Positions 34,603-42,976 of a stretch of 64,000 nt of DNA are shown piece after piece. Where the stretch lies: NCBI RefSeq assembly GCF_001425905.1, contig NZ_LMDY01000002.1, positions 84,499 to 148,498 of the forward strand, in the 5' to 3' direction. A model generated the notes under the pieces. It did not search any database, was not told the origin of the DNA, and was given only the letters and a program-made list of their open reading frames with translations. Position numbers and translations under genes: made by a program. This DNA is from Methylibium sp. Root1272 (GTDB lineage: Bacteria; Pseudomonadota; Gammaproteobacteria; Burkholderiales; Burkholderiaceae_C). Positions within the stretch are counted from its first letter, which is position 1, and the number at the start of each line of letters is the position of its first letter.

Positions 34603-36063
34603 GTGCGCACGCTGCAGCATTTCATCAACGGCGAGTTCACCTCGTCGACCCAGGGTCAGTCCTTCGACAAGCGCTCGCCGGTCGACAACCGGGTGATCGC
34701 CAGCGTCGCCGAAGCCGGTGAGGCGGAGGTGGACGCCGCGGTCACGGCGGCGCGGCGCGCATTGCAGGGCGACTGGGCGCGCCTCGGCACCGACAAGCGC
34801 GTGGCCATGCTGCACGCCGTGGCCGACGAGATCACGCGCCGCTTCGACGACTTCGTCGAGGCCGAGGAGGCCGACACCGGACAGCCGCACCATGTGATCG
34901 CGCACGCCTTCGTGCCGCGCGGCGCGGCCAACTTCAAGATCTTCGCCGACGTGGTGAAGAACGTGCCGGCCGAATCCTTCCAGATGGAAACGCCCGACGG
35001 CCGCGGCGCGCTGAACTACGCGATCCGCAAGCCCAAGGGCGTGATCGCGGTGGTCTGCCCGTGGAACGCACCCTTCCTGCTGATGACCTGGAAGGTCGGC
35101 CCGGCGCTGGCCTGCGGCAACACGGTCGTCGTCAAGCCCTCGGAAGAGACGCCGCTGTCCGCCACGCTGCTCGGCGAGGTGATGAACACGGTCGGCGTGC
35201 CGCCGGGCGTCTACAACGTCGTGCACGGCTTCGGCCCCGGCGCCGCGGGCGAGTTCCTGACCCGCCACGACGGTGTGGACGCCATCACCTTCACCGGCGA
35301 GACGCGCACCGGCACGGCCATCATGAAGGCCGCCGCCGACGGCATCCGCGACGTGTCCTTCGAGCTCGGCGGCAAGAACGCCGGCATCGTGTTCGCCGAT
35401 GCCGACTTCGACGCCGCGGTCGACGGCATCTTCCGCTCGGCCTTCATGAACACCGGCCAGGTCTGCCTGGGCACCGAGCGCGTCTACGTCGAGCGTCCGC
35501 TGTTCGATCGTTTCGTGCAGGCGCTCAAGCTGCGCTGCGAGGCGGTGAAGTACGGCCGCCCCAGCGACCCGGGGGCGAACTACGGGCCGCTGATCAGCCA
35601 GGAGCACCGCCGCAAGGTGCTGTCGTACTACGAGCGCGCCGTCGCCGAAGGCGCCACGCTGGTGACGGGCGGCGGTGTGCCGCCGATGCCGGCCGAACTG
35701 GCCGACGGCGCCTGGGTCCAGCCCACCCTCTGGACCGGCCTGCCCGAGACCGCCAGCGTGGTGCGCGAGGAGATCTTCGGCCCCTGCTGCCACGTCCGGC
35801 CGTTCGACAGCGAGGACGAGGTGGTGGTGCTGGCCAATGCCAACCGCTACGGCCTGTCGACCACGCTGTGGACGCGCGACCTGGCCCGCGCCCACCGCAT
35901 GGCGGCCGCCATCGAGGTGGGCATCACCTGGGTCAACAGCTGGTTCCTGCGCGACCTGCGCACGCCGTTCGGCGGCTCCAAACAGTCGGGCATCGGCCGC
36001 GAGGGGGGCGTGCACTCGCTGGAGTTCTACACCGACCTGCGCAACGTCTGCATCAAGCTCTGA
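34603..36063 (+). CDS. dmpC: 2-hydroxymuconic semialdehyde dehydrogenase
   Basis: NAD-dependent oxidation of 2-hydroxymuconic semialdehyde to 4-oxalocrotonate, the dehydrogenase branch after meta-cleavage of catechol. The protein has 486 residues, an aldehyde dehydrogenase with GVIAVVCPWNAPFLLMTWK, the cofactor loop TFTGETRTG, the catalytic Glu in VSFELGGKNA, and the catalytic Cys in NTGQVCLGTERV. The closing segment PFGGSKQSGIGREGG is typical. It begins with GTG after GAGGAACGCC. It is the first gene of an operon of lower meta-pathway enzymes, which supports the substrate assignment. The hydrolase of the alternative branch (DmpD) is not in the window. Confidence 0.92.
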   Translation: MRTLQHFINGEFTSSTQGQSFDKRSPVDNRVIASVAEAGEAEVDAAVTAARRALQGDWARLGTDKRVAMLHAVADEITRRFDDFVEAEEADTGQPHHVIAHAFVPRGAANFKIFADVVKNVPAESFQMETPDGRGALNYAIRKPKGVIAVVCPWNAPFLLMTWKVGPALACGNTVVVKPSEETPLSATLLGEVMNTVGVPPGVYNVVHGFGPGAAGEFLTRHDGVDAITFTGETRTGTAIMKAAADGIRDVSFELGGKNAGIVFADADFDAAVDGIFRSAFMNTGQVCLGTERVYVERPLFDRFVQALKLRCEAVKYGRPSDPGANYGPLISQEHRRKVLSYYERAVAEGATLVTGGGVPPMPAELADGAWVQPTLWTGLPETASVVREEIFGPCCHVRPFDSEDEVVVLANANRYGLSTTLWTRDLARAHRMAAAIEVGITWVNSWFLRDLRTPFGGSKQSGIGREGGVHSLEFYTDLRNVCIKL

Positions 36064-36081
36064 GGCGGCCGCGACACCATC

Positions 36082-36882
36082 ATGATGAACAACGAAACGA
36101 TCGAACGCTACGGCGACGAGCTGTACGAGGCGCTGCTCGCGCGCCGCGTCGTGGCGCCGCTGCTGGAACGCGAGCCGCAGATCCGCGTCGAGGACGCCTA
36201 CCGCATCCAGCTGCACATGGTGGCGCGCCGCGTCGCGGCCGGCGAGCGCGTGGTCGGCAAGAAGATCGGCGTCACCAGCAAGCCGGTGCAGGACTTCCTG
36301 GGCGTCTACGAGCCCGACTTCGGCCAGCTCACCTCGGGCATGGCGCGCAGCGAGGCCGAGGGCGTGGACCTCGGTGCGCTGATCCAGCCCAAGGCCGAGG
36401 CCGAGCTGGCCTTCGTGCTGGAGCGCGACCTGATCGGCCCGGGCGTCACCGCGATCGACGTGATCCGCGCCACCGCCTACGTCAGCCCCTGCTTCGAGAT
36501 CGTCGATTCGCGCATCCGCGACTGGAAGATCAAGATCCAGGACACGGTGGCCGACAACGCCTCCTGCGGCGTCTACCTCATCGGTGATGCCAAGGCCCAC
36601 CCGCGCAAGCTCGACGTCGCGATGGCCGGCATGGTGCTCGAGAAGAACGGCGAGCTGCACTCCACCGGCGTCGGCGCCGCGGTGCAGGGCTCGCCGGTGC
36701 ACGCGGTGGCCTGGCTGGCCAACACGCTGGGCGCCCTGGGGCTGCCGTTCCGGGCCGGCGAGGTGATCCTGTCGGGCTCGCAATCGGCGCTGGTGCCGGT
36801 GACCGACGGCGACGAGCTGGTGTGCACCATCGGCGGCCTGGGCACCTGCCGCGCACGTTTCCATGGAAGGAGTGCCCTGTGA
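36082..36882 (+). CDS. dmpE: 2-oxopent-4-enoate hydratase
   Basis: Adds water to 2-hydroxypenta-2,4-dienoate to give 4-hydroxy-2-oxovalerate. The protein has 266 residues of the fumarylacetoacetase-like hydratase/decarboxylase fold, with GKKIGVTSKPVQDFLGVYEPDFG, the metal-binding acidic cluster KAEAELAFVLERDL, and FEIVDSRIRDWKIKIQDTVADNAS. It begins 18 bases after dmpC and overlaps the next gene by GTGA. Its close relative, the decarboxylase DmpH, is the next gene; the two form a complex in Pseudomonas. ATG at 36085 is an alternative start. Confidence 0.92.
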   Translation: MMNNETIERYGDELYEALLARRVVAPLLEREPQIRVEDAYRIQLHMVARRVAAGERVVGKKIGVTSKPVQDFLGVYEPDFGQLTSGMARSEAEGVDLGALIQPKAEAELAFVLERDLIGPGVTAIDVIRATAYVSPCFEIVDSRIRDWKIKIQDTVADNASCGVYLIGDAKAHPRKLDVAMAGMVLEKNGELHSTGVGAAVQGSPVHAVAWLANTLGALGLPFRAGEVILSGSQSALVPVTDGDELVCTIGGLGTCRARFHGRSAL

Positions 36883-37673
36883 ACCTCACGCTGAGCCGTT
36901 CGGACATCGAGCGCCTGGCCGATCGCGTGGAGGCGGCGCAGGACAACGCCCGCGCGATTCCCAAGCTGACCGACGATTTCCCGCAGATGGGCCTGGCCGA
37001 CGGCTACGCGGTGCAGTCCGAGCTGCGCCGCCGCCGCATCCGGCAGGGCCACCGGCTGGTCGGCTGGAAGGCCGGGCTCACGTCGAGGGCCAAGATGCTG
37101 CAGATGGGCGTGGACGTGCCGTCGATCGGTTTCCTGATGTCGAACATGGCCCGCACCGACAACGCCCAGGTGCGCACCGACGACCTGGTGCACCCGCGCG
37201 TCGAGTGCGAGGTGGCCTTCGTGACCAGGAAGGACCTGCACGGACCCGGCTGCACGCGCGACGAGGTGCTGGCCGCCACCGATTTCGTGCTGCCGGCCAT
37301 CGAGGTGATCGACTCGCGCTTCGCCGGCTTCAAGTTCGACCTGCCGAGCGTGGTGGCCGACAACGGTTCGTCGGCGCGCTTCGTCGTCGGCAGCCGGGCC
37401 CGCGACGTGGCCGACATCGACCTGCGCACGCTCGGCGTGGTGTTCGAGAAGAACGGCGTCTCGATCGGCATGGGCGCCACGGCCGCAGTGCTGGGGCATC
37501 CCGCCGAGGCGGTGGCGATGCTGGTGCGCGTGCTGGCGGAACTCGACGAACAGCTGCCGGCCGGCAGCTTCGTGATGAGCGGCGGCATCACCGAGGCCGT
37601 GGCGGTGACGGCGGGCGACCATGTGGTCGCGCGCTACCAGGACCTCGGCAGCGTGTCGGTCCGCTTCATCTGA
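36879..37673 (+). CDS. dmpH: 4-oxalocrotonate decarboxylase
   Basis: Decarboxylates 2-oxohex-3-enedioate (the tautomer of 4-oxalocrotonate) to 2-oxopent-4-enoate. The protein has 264 residues of the same fold as the hydratase before it. Visible are [23 protein letters not shown], the acidic metal site [16 protein letters not shown], and [23 protein letters not shown]. The GTG start lies on the dmpE stop, giving translational coupling that suits the known 1:1 complex of the two proteins. Confidence 0.92.
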   Translation: MNLTLSRSDIERLADRVEAAQDNARAIPKLTDDFPQMGLADGYAVQSELRRRRIRQGHRLVGWKAGLTSRAKMLQMGVDVPSIGFLMSNMARTDNAQVRTDDLVHPRVECEVAFVTRKDLHGPGCTRDEVLAATDFVLPAIEVIDSRFAGFKFDLPSVVADNGSSARFVVGSRARDVADIDLRTLGVVFEKNGVSIGMGATAAVLGHPAEAVAMLVRVLAELDEQLPAGSFVMSGGITEAVAVTAGDHVVARYQDLGSVSVRFI

Positions 37674-37699
37674 AGAAACAACGGCGAAGGAATCCTGTC

Positions 37700-37915
37700 A
37701 TGCCCATCATCCAGATGAACCTGCTCGAGGGCCGCACGGTCGAGCAGAAGCGCAACGTGGTCGCGGCCATCACCGAGGCGGTGGTCCGCACGCTCGACGT
37801 GCGGCCCGACCAGGTGCGCATCATGATCAACGAACTCGGCGTCGAGCACTTCTCGGTCGCCGGCCAGACCGCGGCGATGCGGCAGGCAGCCGCGGCGAAC
37901 GCGAAGGAGCTGTGA
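37700..37915 (+). CDS. dmpI: 4-oxalocrotonate tautomerase
   Basis: Small hexameric enzyme (71 residues) that interconverts enol and keto forms of 4-oxalocrotonate. It starts [13 protein letters not shown], so the mature protein has the catalytic N-terminal proline. The arginines equivalent to Arg11 and Arg39 are in EGRTVEQK and RPDQVR. It lies between the decarboxylase and acetaldehyde dehydrogenase genes, and its stop overlaps the next start. It is longer than the 62-residue Pseudomonas enzyme by a short Ala-rich tail. Confidence 0.92.
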   Translation: MPIIQMNLLEGRTVEQKRNVVAAITEAVVRTLDVRPDQVRIMINELGVEHFSVAGQTAAMRQAAAANAKEL

Positions 37916-38838
37916 TGACGACCCAGAAGATCCGCTGTGCCCTGATCGGCTCCGGCAACATCGGCACCGACCTGATCTACAAGTTGAAGCGCAGCGCGGT
38001 GCTGGAGCCGGTGTGGATGGTCGGCATCGACGCCGCTTCCGAGGGCCTGCAGCGCGCCCGTGACATGGGCCTGAAGACCACCGCCGAGGGGGTGGACGGC
38101 CTGCTGCCGCACGTGCGGGCCGACGGCATCCAGATCGCCTTCGACGCCACCAGCGCCTACGTGCACCCCGAGAACTCGCGCAAGCTCAACGCGCTGGGCG
38201 TCCTGATGGTCGATCTCACGCCCGCGGCGGTGGGCCCGCTGTGCGTGCCGCCGGTCAACCTGCGCGCGCATGCCGAGAAGCTGGAGATGAACGTCAACAT
38301 GATCTCCTGCGCCGGCCAGGCCACCATCCCCATCGTGTATGCCGTCTCGCGCGTGCAGCCTGTCGACTACGCCGAGATCGTGGCCAGCCTCGCCTCCAAG
38401 TCCATCGGCCCGGGCACGCGTGCCAACCTCGACGAGTTCACCTACACCACCTCCGACGCGCTGGTGCGCGTGGGCGGCGCCCGGCGCGGCAAGGCGCTGG
38501 CGGTGATCAACCCGGCCGAGCCGCCGATGATCATGCGCAACACCATCAACTGCCTGACCGACGACGAGCCGCAGCAGGCCCGCATCATCGACTCGGTGCT
38601 GTCGATGATCGAGGAGGTGCAGAAGTACGTGCCCGGCTACAAGCTGGTCAACGGCCCGGTGTTCGACGGCAAGCGCGTCAGCGTGTTCATGCAGGTGGCC
38701 GGCCTCGGCGACTACCTGCCCACCTATGCCGGCAACCTGGACATCATGACCGCAGCGGCCTGCCGCACCGCGGAGATGTTCGCCGAGGAGATCCTCGCCG
38801 GCAAGCTGCAACTCACCCCCGTGAAGGAGGCCGCCTGA
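37915..38838 (+). CDS. dmpF: Acetaldehyde dehydrogenase (acylating)
   Basis: Converts acetaldehyde, NAD and CoA to acetyl-CoA, receiving acetaldehyde through a tunnel from the aldolase partner. The protein has 307 residues. The N-terminal Rossmann motif is [17 protein letters not shown], the catalytic cysteine is in [14 protein letters not shown], and [18 protein letters not shown] and [18 protein letters not shown] are family segments. Start and stop overlap the neighbouring genes (TGATG junctions), as expected for stoichiometric production with the aldolase. Confidence 0.94.
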   Translation: MTTQKIRCALIGSGNIGTDLIYKLKRSAVLEPVWMVGIDAASEGLQRARDMGLKTTAEGVDGLLPHVRADGIQIAFDATSAYVHPENSRKLNALGVLMVDLTPAAVGPLCVPPVNLRAHAEKLEMNVNMISCAGQATIPIVYAVSRVQPVDYAEIVASLASKSIGPGTRANLDEFTYTTSDALVRVGGARRGKALAVINPAEPPMIMRNTINCLTDDEPQQARIIDSVLSMIEEVQKYVPGYKLVNGPVFDGKRVSVFMQVAGLGDYLPTYAGNLDIMTAAACRTAEMFAEEILAGKLQLTPVKEAA

Positions 38839-39914
38839 TGAGCGCCACACGTTCGATGGAACCCGACCTGCGCGGCCGCAAGGTCCTGCTGCACGACATG
38901 TGCCTGCGCGACGGCATGCATGCCAAGCGCGAGCAGATCTCGGTGGAGCAGATGGTCAAGGTGGCGATGGCGCTCGACGACGCCGGCGTGCCGTTGATCC
39001 AGGTGACGCACGGCGCCGGCCTGGGCGGCAACTCGCTGCAGCACGGCTTCGCGCTCGCCAGCAACGAGGCCTACCTCAGCGCCGTGGCGCCGAAGATGAA
39101 GCAGGCCAAGGTCTCGGTGCTGCTGATCCCCGGCCTGGGCACGATGCGCGAGCTGCAGTCGGCCTACGACTGCGGCGCGCGCAGCGTTACCGTGGCGACC
39201 CATTGCACCGAGGCCGACACCGCGCCGCAGCACATCGCCTACGCACGCAAGCTCGGCATGGACACGGTGGGCTTCCTGATGATGGCGCACCTGAACGATC
39301 CCGAGAGCCTGGCGAAGCAGGGCCTGCTGATGGAGAGCTACGGCGCGCAGACGATCTACGTGACCGACTCGGCCGGCTACATGCTGCCGGCCGACGTGCG
39401 GTCCCGCGTGGCCGCGCTGCGCGCGGTGCTGAAGCCCGAGACCGAGATCGGCTTCCACGGCCACCACAACCTGGGCATGGGCATCGCCAACTCCATCGCC
39501 GCCATCGAGGAGGGCGCGAGCCGCATCGACGGCTCGGTGGCCGGGCTGGGCGCCGGGGCGGGCAACACGCCGCTGGAGGTGTTCCTCGCGGTCTGCGACC
39601 GCATGGGCATCGAGACCGGCGTGAACCTGTTCAAGCTGATGGACGTGGCCGAGGACGTGATCGTCCCGATGATGGACCACCTGGTGCGCGTGGACCGCGA
39701 GTCGCTGACGATCGGCTTCGCGGGCGTGTACTCCACCTTCCTGCTGCACGCCAAGCGCGCGGCCACGCGCTTCGGCGTGCCGGCGCGCGAGATCCTCGTC
39801 GAGCTGGGTCGCCGCAAGATGATCGGTGGTCAGGAAGACATGATCGAGGACACCGCGATGAGCATGGCCAAGGAACGCGGCCTACTGAAGGACGTGAGCC
39901 GCAAGGCCGCTTGA
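38838..39914 (+). CDS. dmpG: 4-hydroxy-2-oxovalerate aldolase
   Basis: Cleaves 4-hydroxy-2-oxovalerate to pyruvate and acetaldehyde and forms a heterotetramer with the acylating dehydrogenase encoded before it. The protein has 358 residues. The DRE-TIM barrel begins [19 protein letters not shown], the metal histidines are in [15 protein letters not shown], and [18 protein letters not shown] and the C-terminal communication domain ([24 protein letters not shown]) are complete. The catalytic Arg-Asp pair and His are present. Confidence 0.95.
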   Translation: MSATRSMEPDLRGRKVLLHDMCLRDGMHAKREQISVEQMVKVAMALDDAGVPLIQVTHGAGLGGNSLQHGFALASNEAYLSAVAPKMKQAKVSVLLIPGLGTMRELQSAYDCGARSVTVATHCTEADTAPQHIAYARKLGMDTVGFLMMAHLNDPESLAKQGLLMESYGAQTIYVTDSAGYMLPADVRSRVAALRAVLKPETEIGFHGHHNLGMGIANSIAAIEEGASRIDGSVAGLGAGAGNTPLEVFLAVCDRMGIETGVNLFKLMDVAEDVIVPMMDHLVRVDRESLTIGFAGVYSTFLLHAKRAATRFGVPAREILVELGRRKMIGGQEDMIEDTAMSMAKERGLLKDVSRKAA

Positions 39915-39927
39915 GCAGGAGACGAAG

Positions 39928-40686
39928 GTGAACCAGAAACCCAAGGAAATCGCCGTCGTCGTCGGCGCCACCGGTGCGATGGGCGCCGTGATCAGCCGGC
40001 GCCTCGCCGCCGAGGGGCTGACCGTGCTGGCCGTCGCCCGCAAGGCCGACGCCCTGGCCTCGCTGGTGGACACCACGCCCGGCGTCGTGCCCTGCGTGGC
40101 CGACATCTCCAACGACTCGTCCATCGACGCCATCAAGGCGGCCCTCGACGCACCGGTGCGCATGGTCGTGCACGGCCCCGGCGTGGCCACTGCGGGCGGC
40201 GTGCTGGTCGCGCCCACCGCGGCGGTGGTCGACGCGGTGAACATCAAGGTCGGCGGCATGATCCGGCTGGTGCGGGCGGTCGACGAGCAACTGGTGCGCG
40301 GCTCGCGGCTGGTCGCCATCGGCGGGCACTACGGCTCCGAGCCCAACCCCTGGGCCGCGACCGCCGGCGTGGGCAACGCGGCACTGACCAACCTGATGCG
40401 CCAGTATTCGTGGGCCTACGGCGTGCGCGGCGTGACGGCCCACGTGGTGCAGCCCGGCCCGGCCGACACCGACCGGTTGCGCCGCATCGCCGCCGACCGC
40501 GCCGCGCGTGGCGGCATCACCCTCGAGGCGGCGATGGACGAGTACCGCGCCGAATCGGCGCTCGGCGCCCTCACCACACCCGAGCAGGTGGCCTGGGCCA
40601 TCGCGCTGCTGCTCGCGCCCGAGGCCGACGCGCTGGCCGGCAGCACCCTCTTCATGGATGCCGGCCGCCGCAAGGGCATGGCCTGA
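39928..40686 (+). CDS. SDR-family protein lacking the catalytic Tyr-x3-Lys
   Basis: Rossmann-fold protein of 252 residues. The cofactor loop VVGATGAMGAVISRRLAAEG is a short-chain dehydrogenase type, and the C-terminal PEQVAWAIALLLAPEADALAGSTLFMDAGR is typical of the family. Where the active-site Tyr-x-x-x-Lys should be, the sequence reads PWAATAGVGNAALTNLM, so both residues are missing; the upstream serine position is also replaced (AIGGHYGSE). It may be a catalytically different reductase or a non-enzymatic family member. It starts with GTG after GGAGACGAAG, 13 bases from dmpG, and is probably co-transcribed with it. Confidence 0.82.
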   Translation: MNQKPKEIAVVVGATGAMGAVISRRLAAEGLTVLAVARKADALASLVDTTPGVVPCVADISNDSSIDAIKAALDAPVRMVVHGPGVATAGGVLVAPTAAVVDAVNIKVGGMIRLVRAVDEQLVRGSRLVAIGGHYGSEPNPWAATAGVGNAALTNLMRQYSWAYGVRGVTAHVVQPGPADTDRLRRIAADRAARGGITLEAAMDEYRAESALGALTTPEQVAWAIALLLAPEADALAGSTLFMDAGRRKGMA

Positions 40687-40704
40687 CATCGAACGGTCCT
40701 CGCC

Positions 40705-41133
40705 ATGCCCATCCTCGAATACCGCCTCACAGAAGGCCTCCACACCGACGAGCAGATCTCCGACCTGCTGCTCGCCTCCGCCCGCCTCTATGCCGAGGTG
40801 CTGAAGAGCCCCGTCGACCGCGTGCGCGTCGTCGCGCAACTGCACAAGCCGCAGCATGCGGTGGTGGCCGGCAAGCTGGTCAGCGAGGGCGGGCCGTCGG
40901 CGCCGTACTTCCACTTCCTGGTGCTCGAAGGCCGGCCGGTGGAAGAATGCCAGGCGCTGATCACCGGCTTCACCGACCTGGTCGTCAGCAGTCTCGGCGT
41001 GGACCGCAGCCTGGTGCGCGGCGGCTGCTGGCCGATCCCGCCGCAGTACTGGGGCATCGCCGGCGCGCCGGCCAGCGTGATGCGCGCGCAGGAGATCGCG
41101 GCGCGCGCGGCCACAGCGGCGCAAGGCGCCTGA
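40705..41133 (+). CDS. Tautomerase-superfamily protein, 142 aa
   Basis: Protein of 142 residues beginning MPILEYRLTEG, so the mature N-terminus is the proline used as a general base in the tautomerase superfamily. At roughly twice the size of DmpI it resembles the trimeric members (cis-CaaD, MSAD, MIF types) built from two fused beta-alpha-beta units: residues 1-60, then APYFHFLVLEGRPVEECQALITGFTDLVVSSLG for the second. Its partner reaction is unknown. It follows the odd SDR gene within the meta operon and precedes a flavodoxin-fold gene, so it may act on a pathway-specific ring-cleavage product. Confidence 0.78.
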   Translation: MPILEYRLTEGLHTDEQISDLLLASARLYAEVLKSPVDRVRVVAQLHKPQHAVVAGKLVSEGGPSAPYFHFLVLEGRPVEECQALITGFTDLVVSSLGVDRSLVRGGCWPIPPQYWGIAGAPASVMRAQEIAARAATAAQGA

Positions 41134-41147
41134 GCGCGGCACGCACG

Positions 41148-41861
41148 ATGAACGTCTTCATCGTTCACGCCCACCCGGAGCCGCGGTCGTTCAGCAGCGC
41201 CCTGTGCTGGGCCGCCACCGAGCAGCTCCGCGCGCTGGGCCACGAGGTGCGGGTGTCCGACCTGTACGCCGACGGCTTCGACCCGGTGGCGAGCGCGGCC
41301 GATTTCGGCGAACGGAAGAACCCCGATTACCTGGTCTATGCGCTCGAGCAGCGCCACGGCTACGAGGCCGGCACGCTGGCCGAGGACATCCGCGGCGAGG
41401 TGGCCAAGCTGCTGTGGTGCGACCTGCTGATCCTGAATTTTCCGATCTTCTGGTTCGCGCCGCCCGCCATGCTGAAGGGCTGGATCGACCGCGTGCTGGT
41501 CTCCGGGCTCACCTACGGCGGCACGCGCTTCTACGACCGCGGCGGACTCGTCGGCAAGCGCGCCATGGTCAGCGTGACGCTGGGCGGGCGGCCCCACATG
41601 TTCGGCCCCGATGCGATCCACGGGCCGCTGGACGACATGCTGCGGCCCCTGCTGCGCGGCACGCTGGCCTACACCGGCCTCACCGTGCTGCCGCCCTTCG
41701 TGGGCTGGCACGTGCCCTACATCACCCAGGCCGAGCGCGAGCAGATCCTGGTCGACTACCGGCGCCACCTGGCCAGCCTGGACACGCTGGCGCCGCTGCG
41801 CTTCCCCAGCCTGGACGACTTCGACGCGAAGCTGCACCCGAAGGCGGCAAGCCACGTCTGA
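41148..41861 (+). CDS. NAD(P)H:quinone oxidoreductase family flavoprotein
   Basis: Flavodoxin-fold reductase of 237 residues similar to the NQO1/MdaB/KefF group. The phosphate loop is VFIVHAHPEPRSFSSALC. The flavin and dimer segments are DLLILNFPIFWFAPPAMLKGWIDRVL and GKRAMVSVTLGG. It would transfer two electrons from NAD(P)H to a quinone or similar acceptor. It is the last gene of the meta-pathway transcript, 14 bases after the tautomerase-like gene, and is followed by a palindromic repeat that may end transcription. Confidence 0.85.
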   Translation: MNVFIVHAHPEPRSFSSALCWAATEQLRALGHEVRVSDLYADGFDPVASAADFGERKNPDYLVYALEQRHGYEAGTLAEDIRGEVAKLLWCDLLILNFPIFWFAPPAMLKGWIDRVLVSGLTYGGTRFYDRGGLVGKRAMVSVTLGGRPHMFGPDAIHGPLDDMLRPLLRGTLAYTGLTVLPPFVGWHVPYITQAEREQILVDYRRHLASLDTLAPLRFPSLDDFDAKLHPKAASHV

Positions 41862-41886
41862 GGCGCCGGCCGCCCCTTGAACATCA

Positions 41887-41937
41887 CCCTCTCCCCGCGA
41901 GCGGTGAGAGGGCGGGGCGAGAGGGCGGGGTGAGGGG
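41887..41937. repeat. Palindromic repeat, degenerate copy 3
   Basis: CCCTCTCCCCGC, then GGTGAGAGGGCGGGGCGAGAGGGCGGGGTGAGGGG: the same block order as the copies at 7865 and 28643, but with shortened arms (CCCTCTC/GAGAGGG) and the GAGAGGGCGGGG unit doubled. It lies between the flavoprotein gene and a LysR gene on the same strand. Confidence 0.7.
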
Positions 41938-42043
41938 ACGGGTCGCGCCGTCCGGGCTGGATGCGAAACCCGACGTTCGATCGTGGCGCTTGCGTGGAGA
42001 ATCTCCGAGCCACCTCCGGCGGACTTTCCGAACGCGCAACGAC

Positions 42044-42943
42044 ATGGATCGCCTGCAGGCCATGACCACCTTTGTCGCTGTCGTCGACAGCGGCGGCTTC
42101 GCCAGTGCTGCGCGCAAGCTCAACCTGTCGCCACCGGTCGTGACGCGCGCCGTCGCCGAGCTCGAGGAGCGGCTGGGCCTGCGGCTGCTGACGCGGACCA
42201 CGCGCGTCGTTCGCGTGACGGACGCCGGGGCGCGCTTTGCGGAAGACTGTCGCCGCATCCTGGCCGACATCGACGAGGCCGAGATCACGGCCACCGGCAC
42301 CCACGCCACGCCGCGTGGGACGCTCACGCTCACGGCGCCGATGCTGTTCGGGCAGCTCTACGTGACGCCCATCCTCGTCAGCTACCTGCAGCGGTTTCCG
42401 GAGGTGGAGGCTCAGTGCCTGTTCCTCGACCGGGTCGTCAATGTCGTCGAGGAGGGGATCGACGTCGCGGTGCGCATCGGTGAGCTTCCCGATTCATCGT
42501 TGCAGGCGGTTCGCGTGGGACGCGTGAGCCGCGTGCTGGTGGCCGCCCCGGCCTACCTGCAGGCGCAGGGCATGCCTCGGCGGCCAGAAGACCTGGTCGA
42601 CCACACCATCGTGTCCGCGGCCGGGGTGAACCCGGTGTCGGAATGGCGATTCAACGACGCTGGCAAGACCCTCATGCAACGCGTGCAGCCGCGCATGCGC
42701 ACGATCACGAACGACTCCGCCATCGCCGCCACCTTGGCGGGTCTGGGCATCACGCGGCTGTTGAGCTACCAGGTCGCCGCGCACGTGCGCAGCGGCGCGC
42801 TGCAGGTCGTGCTCGAGGCGTTCGAGCCGGCCTCGCTGCCGGTGCACGTCGTCCACCACGAGGGCCGGCGCGCGACGCAGAAGGTGCGCGCGTTCGTCGA
42901 CCTGGCCGTCGAGCGGCTGCGCGGCGATCCGGCGTTGAACTGA
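42044..42943 (+). CDS. LysR-family transcriptional regulator
   Basis: Regulator of 299 residues of the large CrgA/DmlR-like LysR subgroup. The N-terminal helix-turn-helix is MDRLQAMTTFVAVVDSGGFASAARKLNLSPP, then LEERLGLRLLTRTTRVVRVTDAG. The effector domain begins GTLTLTAPMLFGQLYVTPIL. It converges with the oxidoreductase gene at 42977 and follows the meta operon in the same direction. Its target cannot be assigned; the PNPOx-FNR fusion and GST genes are the nearest candidates. Confidence 0.9.
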   Translation: MDRLQAMTTFVAVVDSGGFASAARKLNLSPPVVTRAVAELEERLGLRLLTRTTRVVRVTDAGARFAEDCRRILADIDEAEITATGTHATPRGTLTLTAPMLFGQLYVTPILVSYLQRFPEVEAQCLFLDRVVNVVEEGIDVAVRIGELPDSSLQAVRVGRVSRVLVAAPAYLQAQGMPRRPEDLVDHTIVSAAGVNPVSEWRFNDAGKTLMQRVQPRMRTITNDSAIAATLAGLGITRLLSYQVAAHVRSGALQVVLEAFEPASLPVHVVHHEGRRATQKVRAFVDLAVERLRGDPALN

Positions 42944-42976
42944 AGCCGGCAACGGCCTGCGCTGCGCGGGCGGTGG

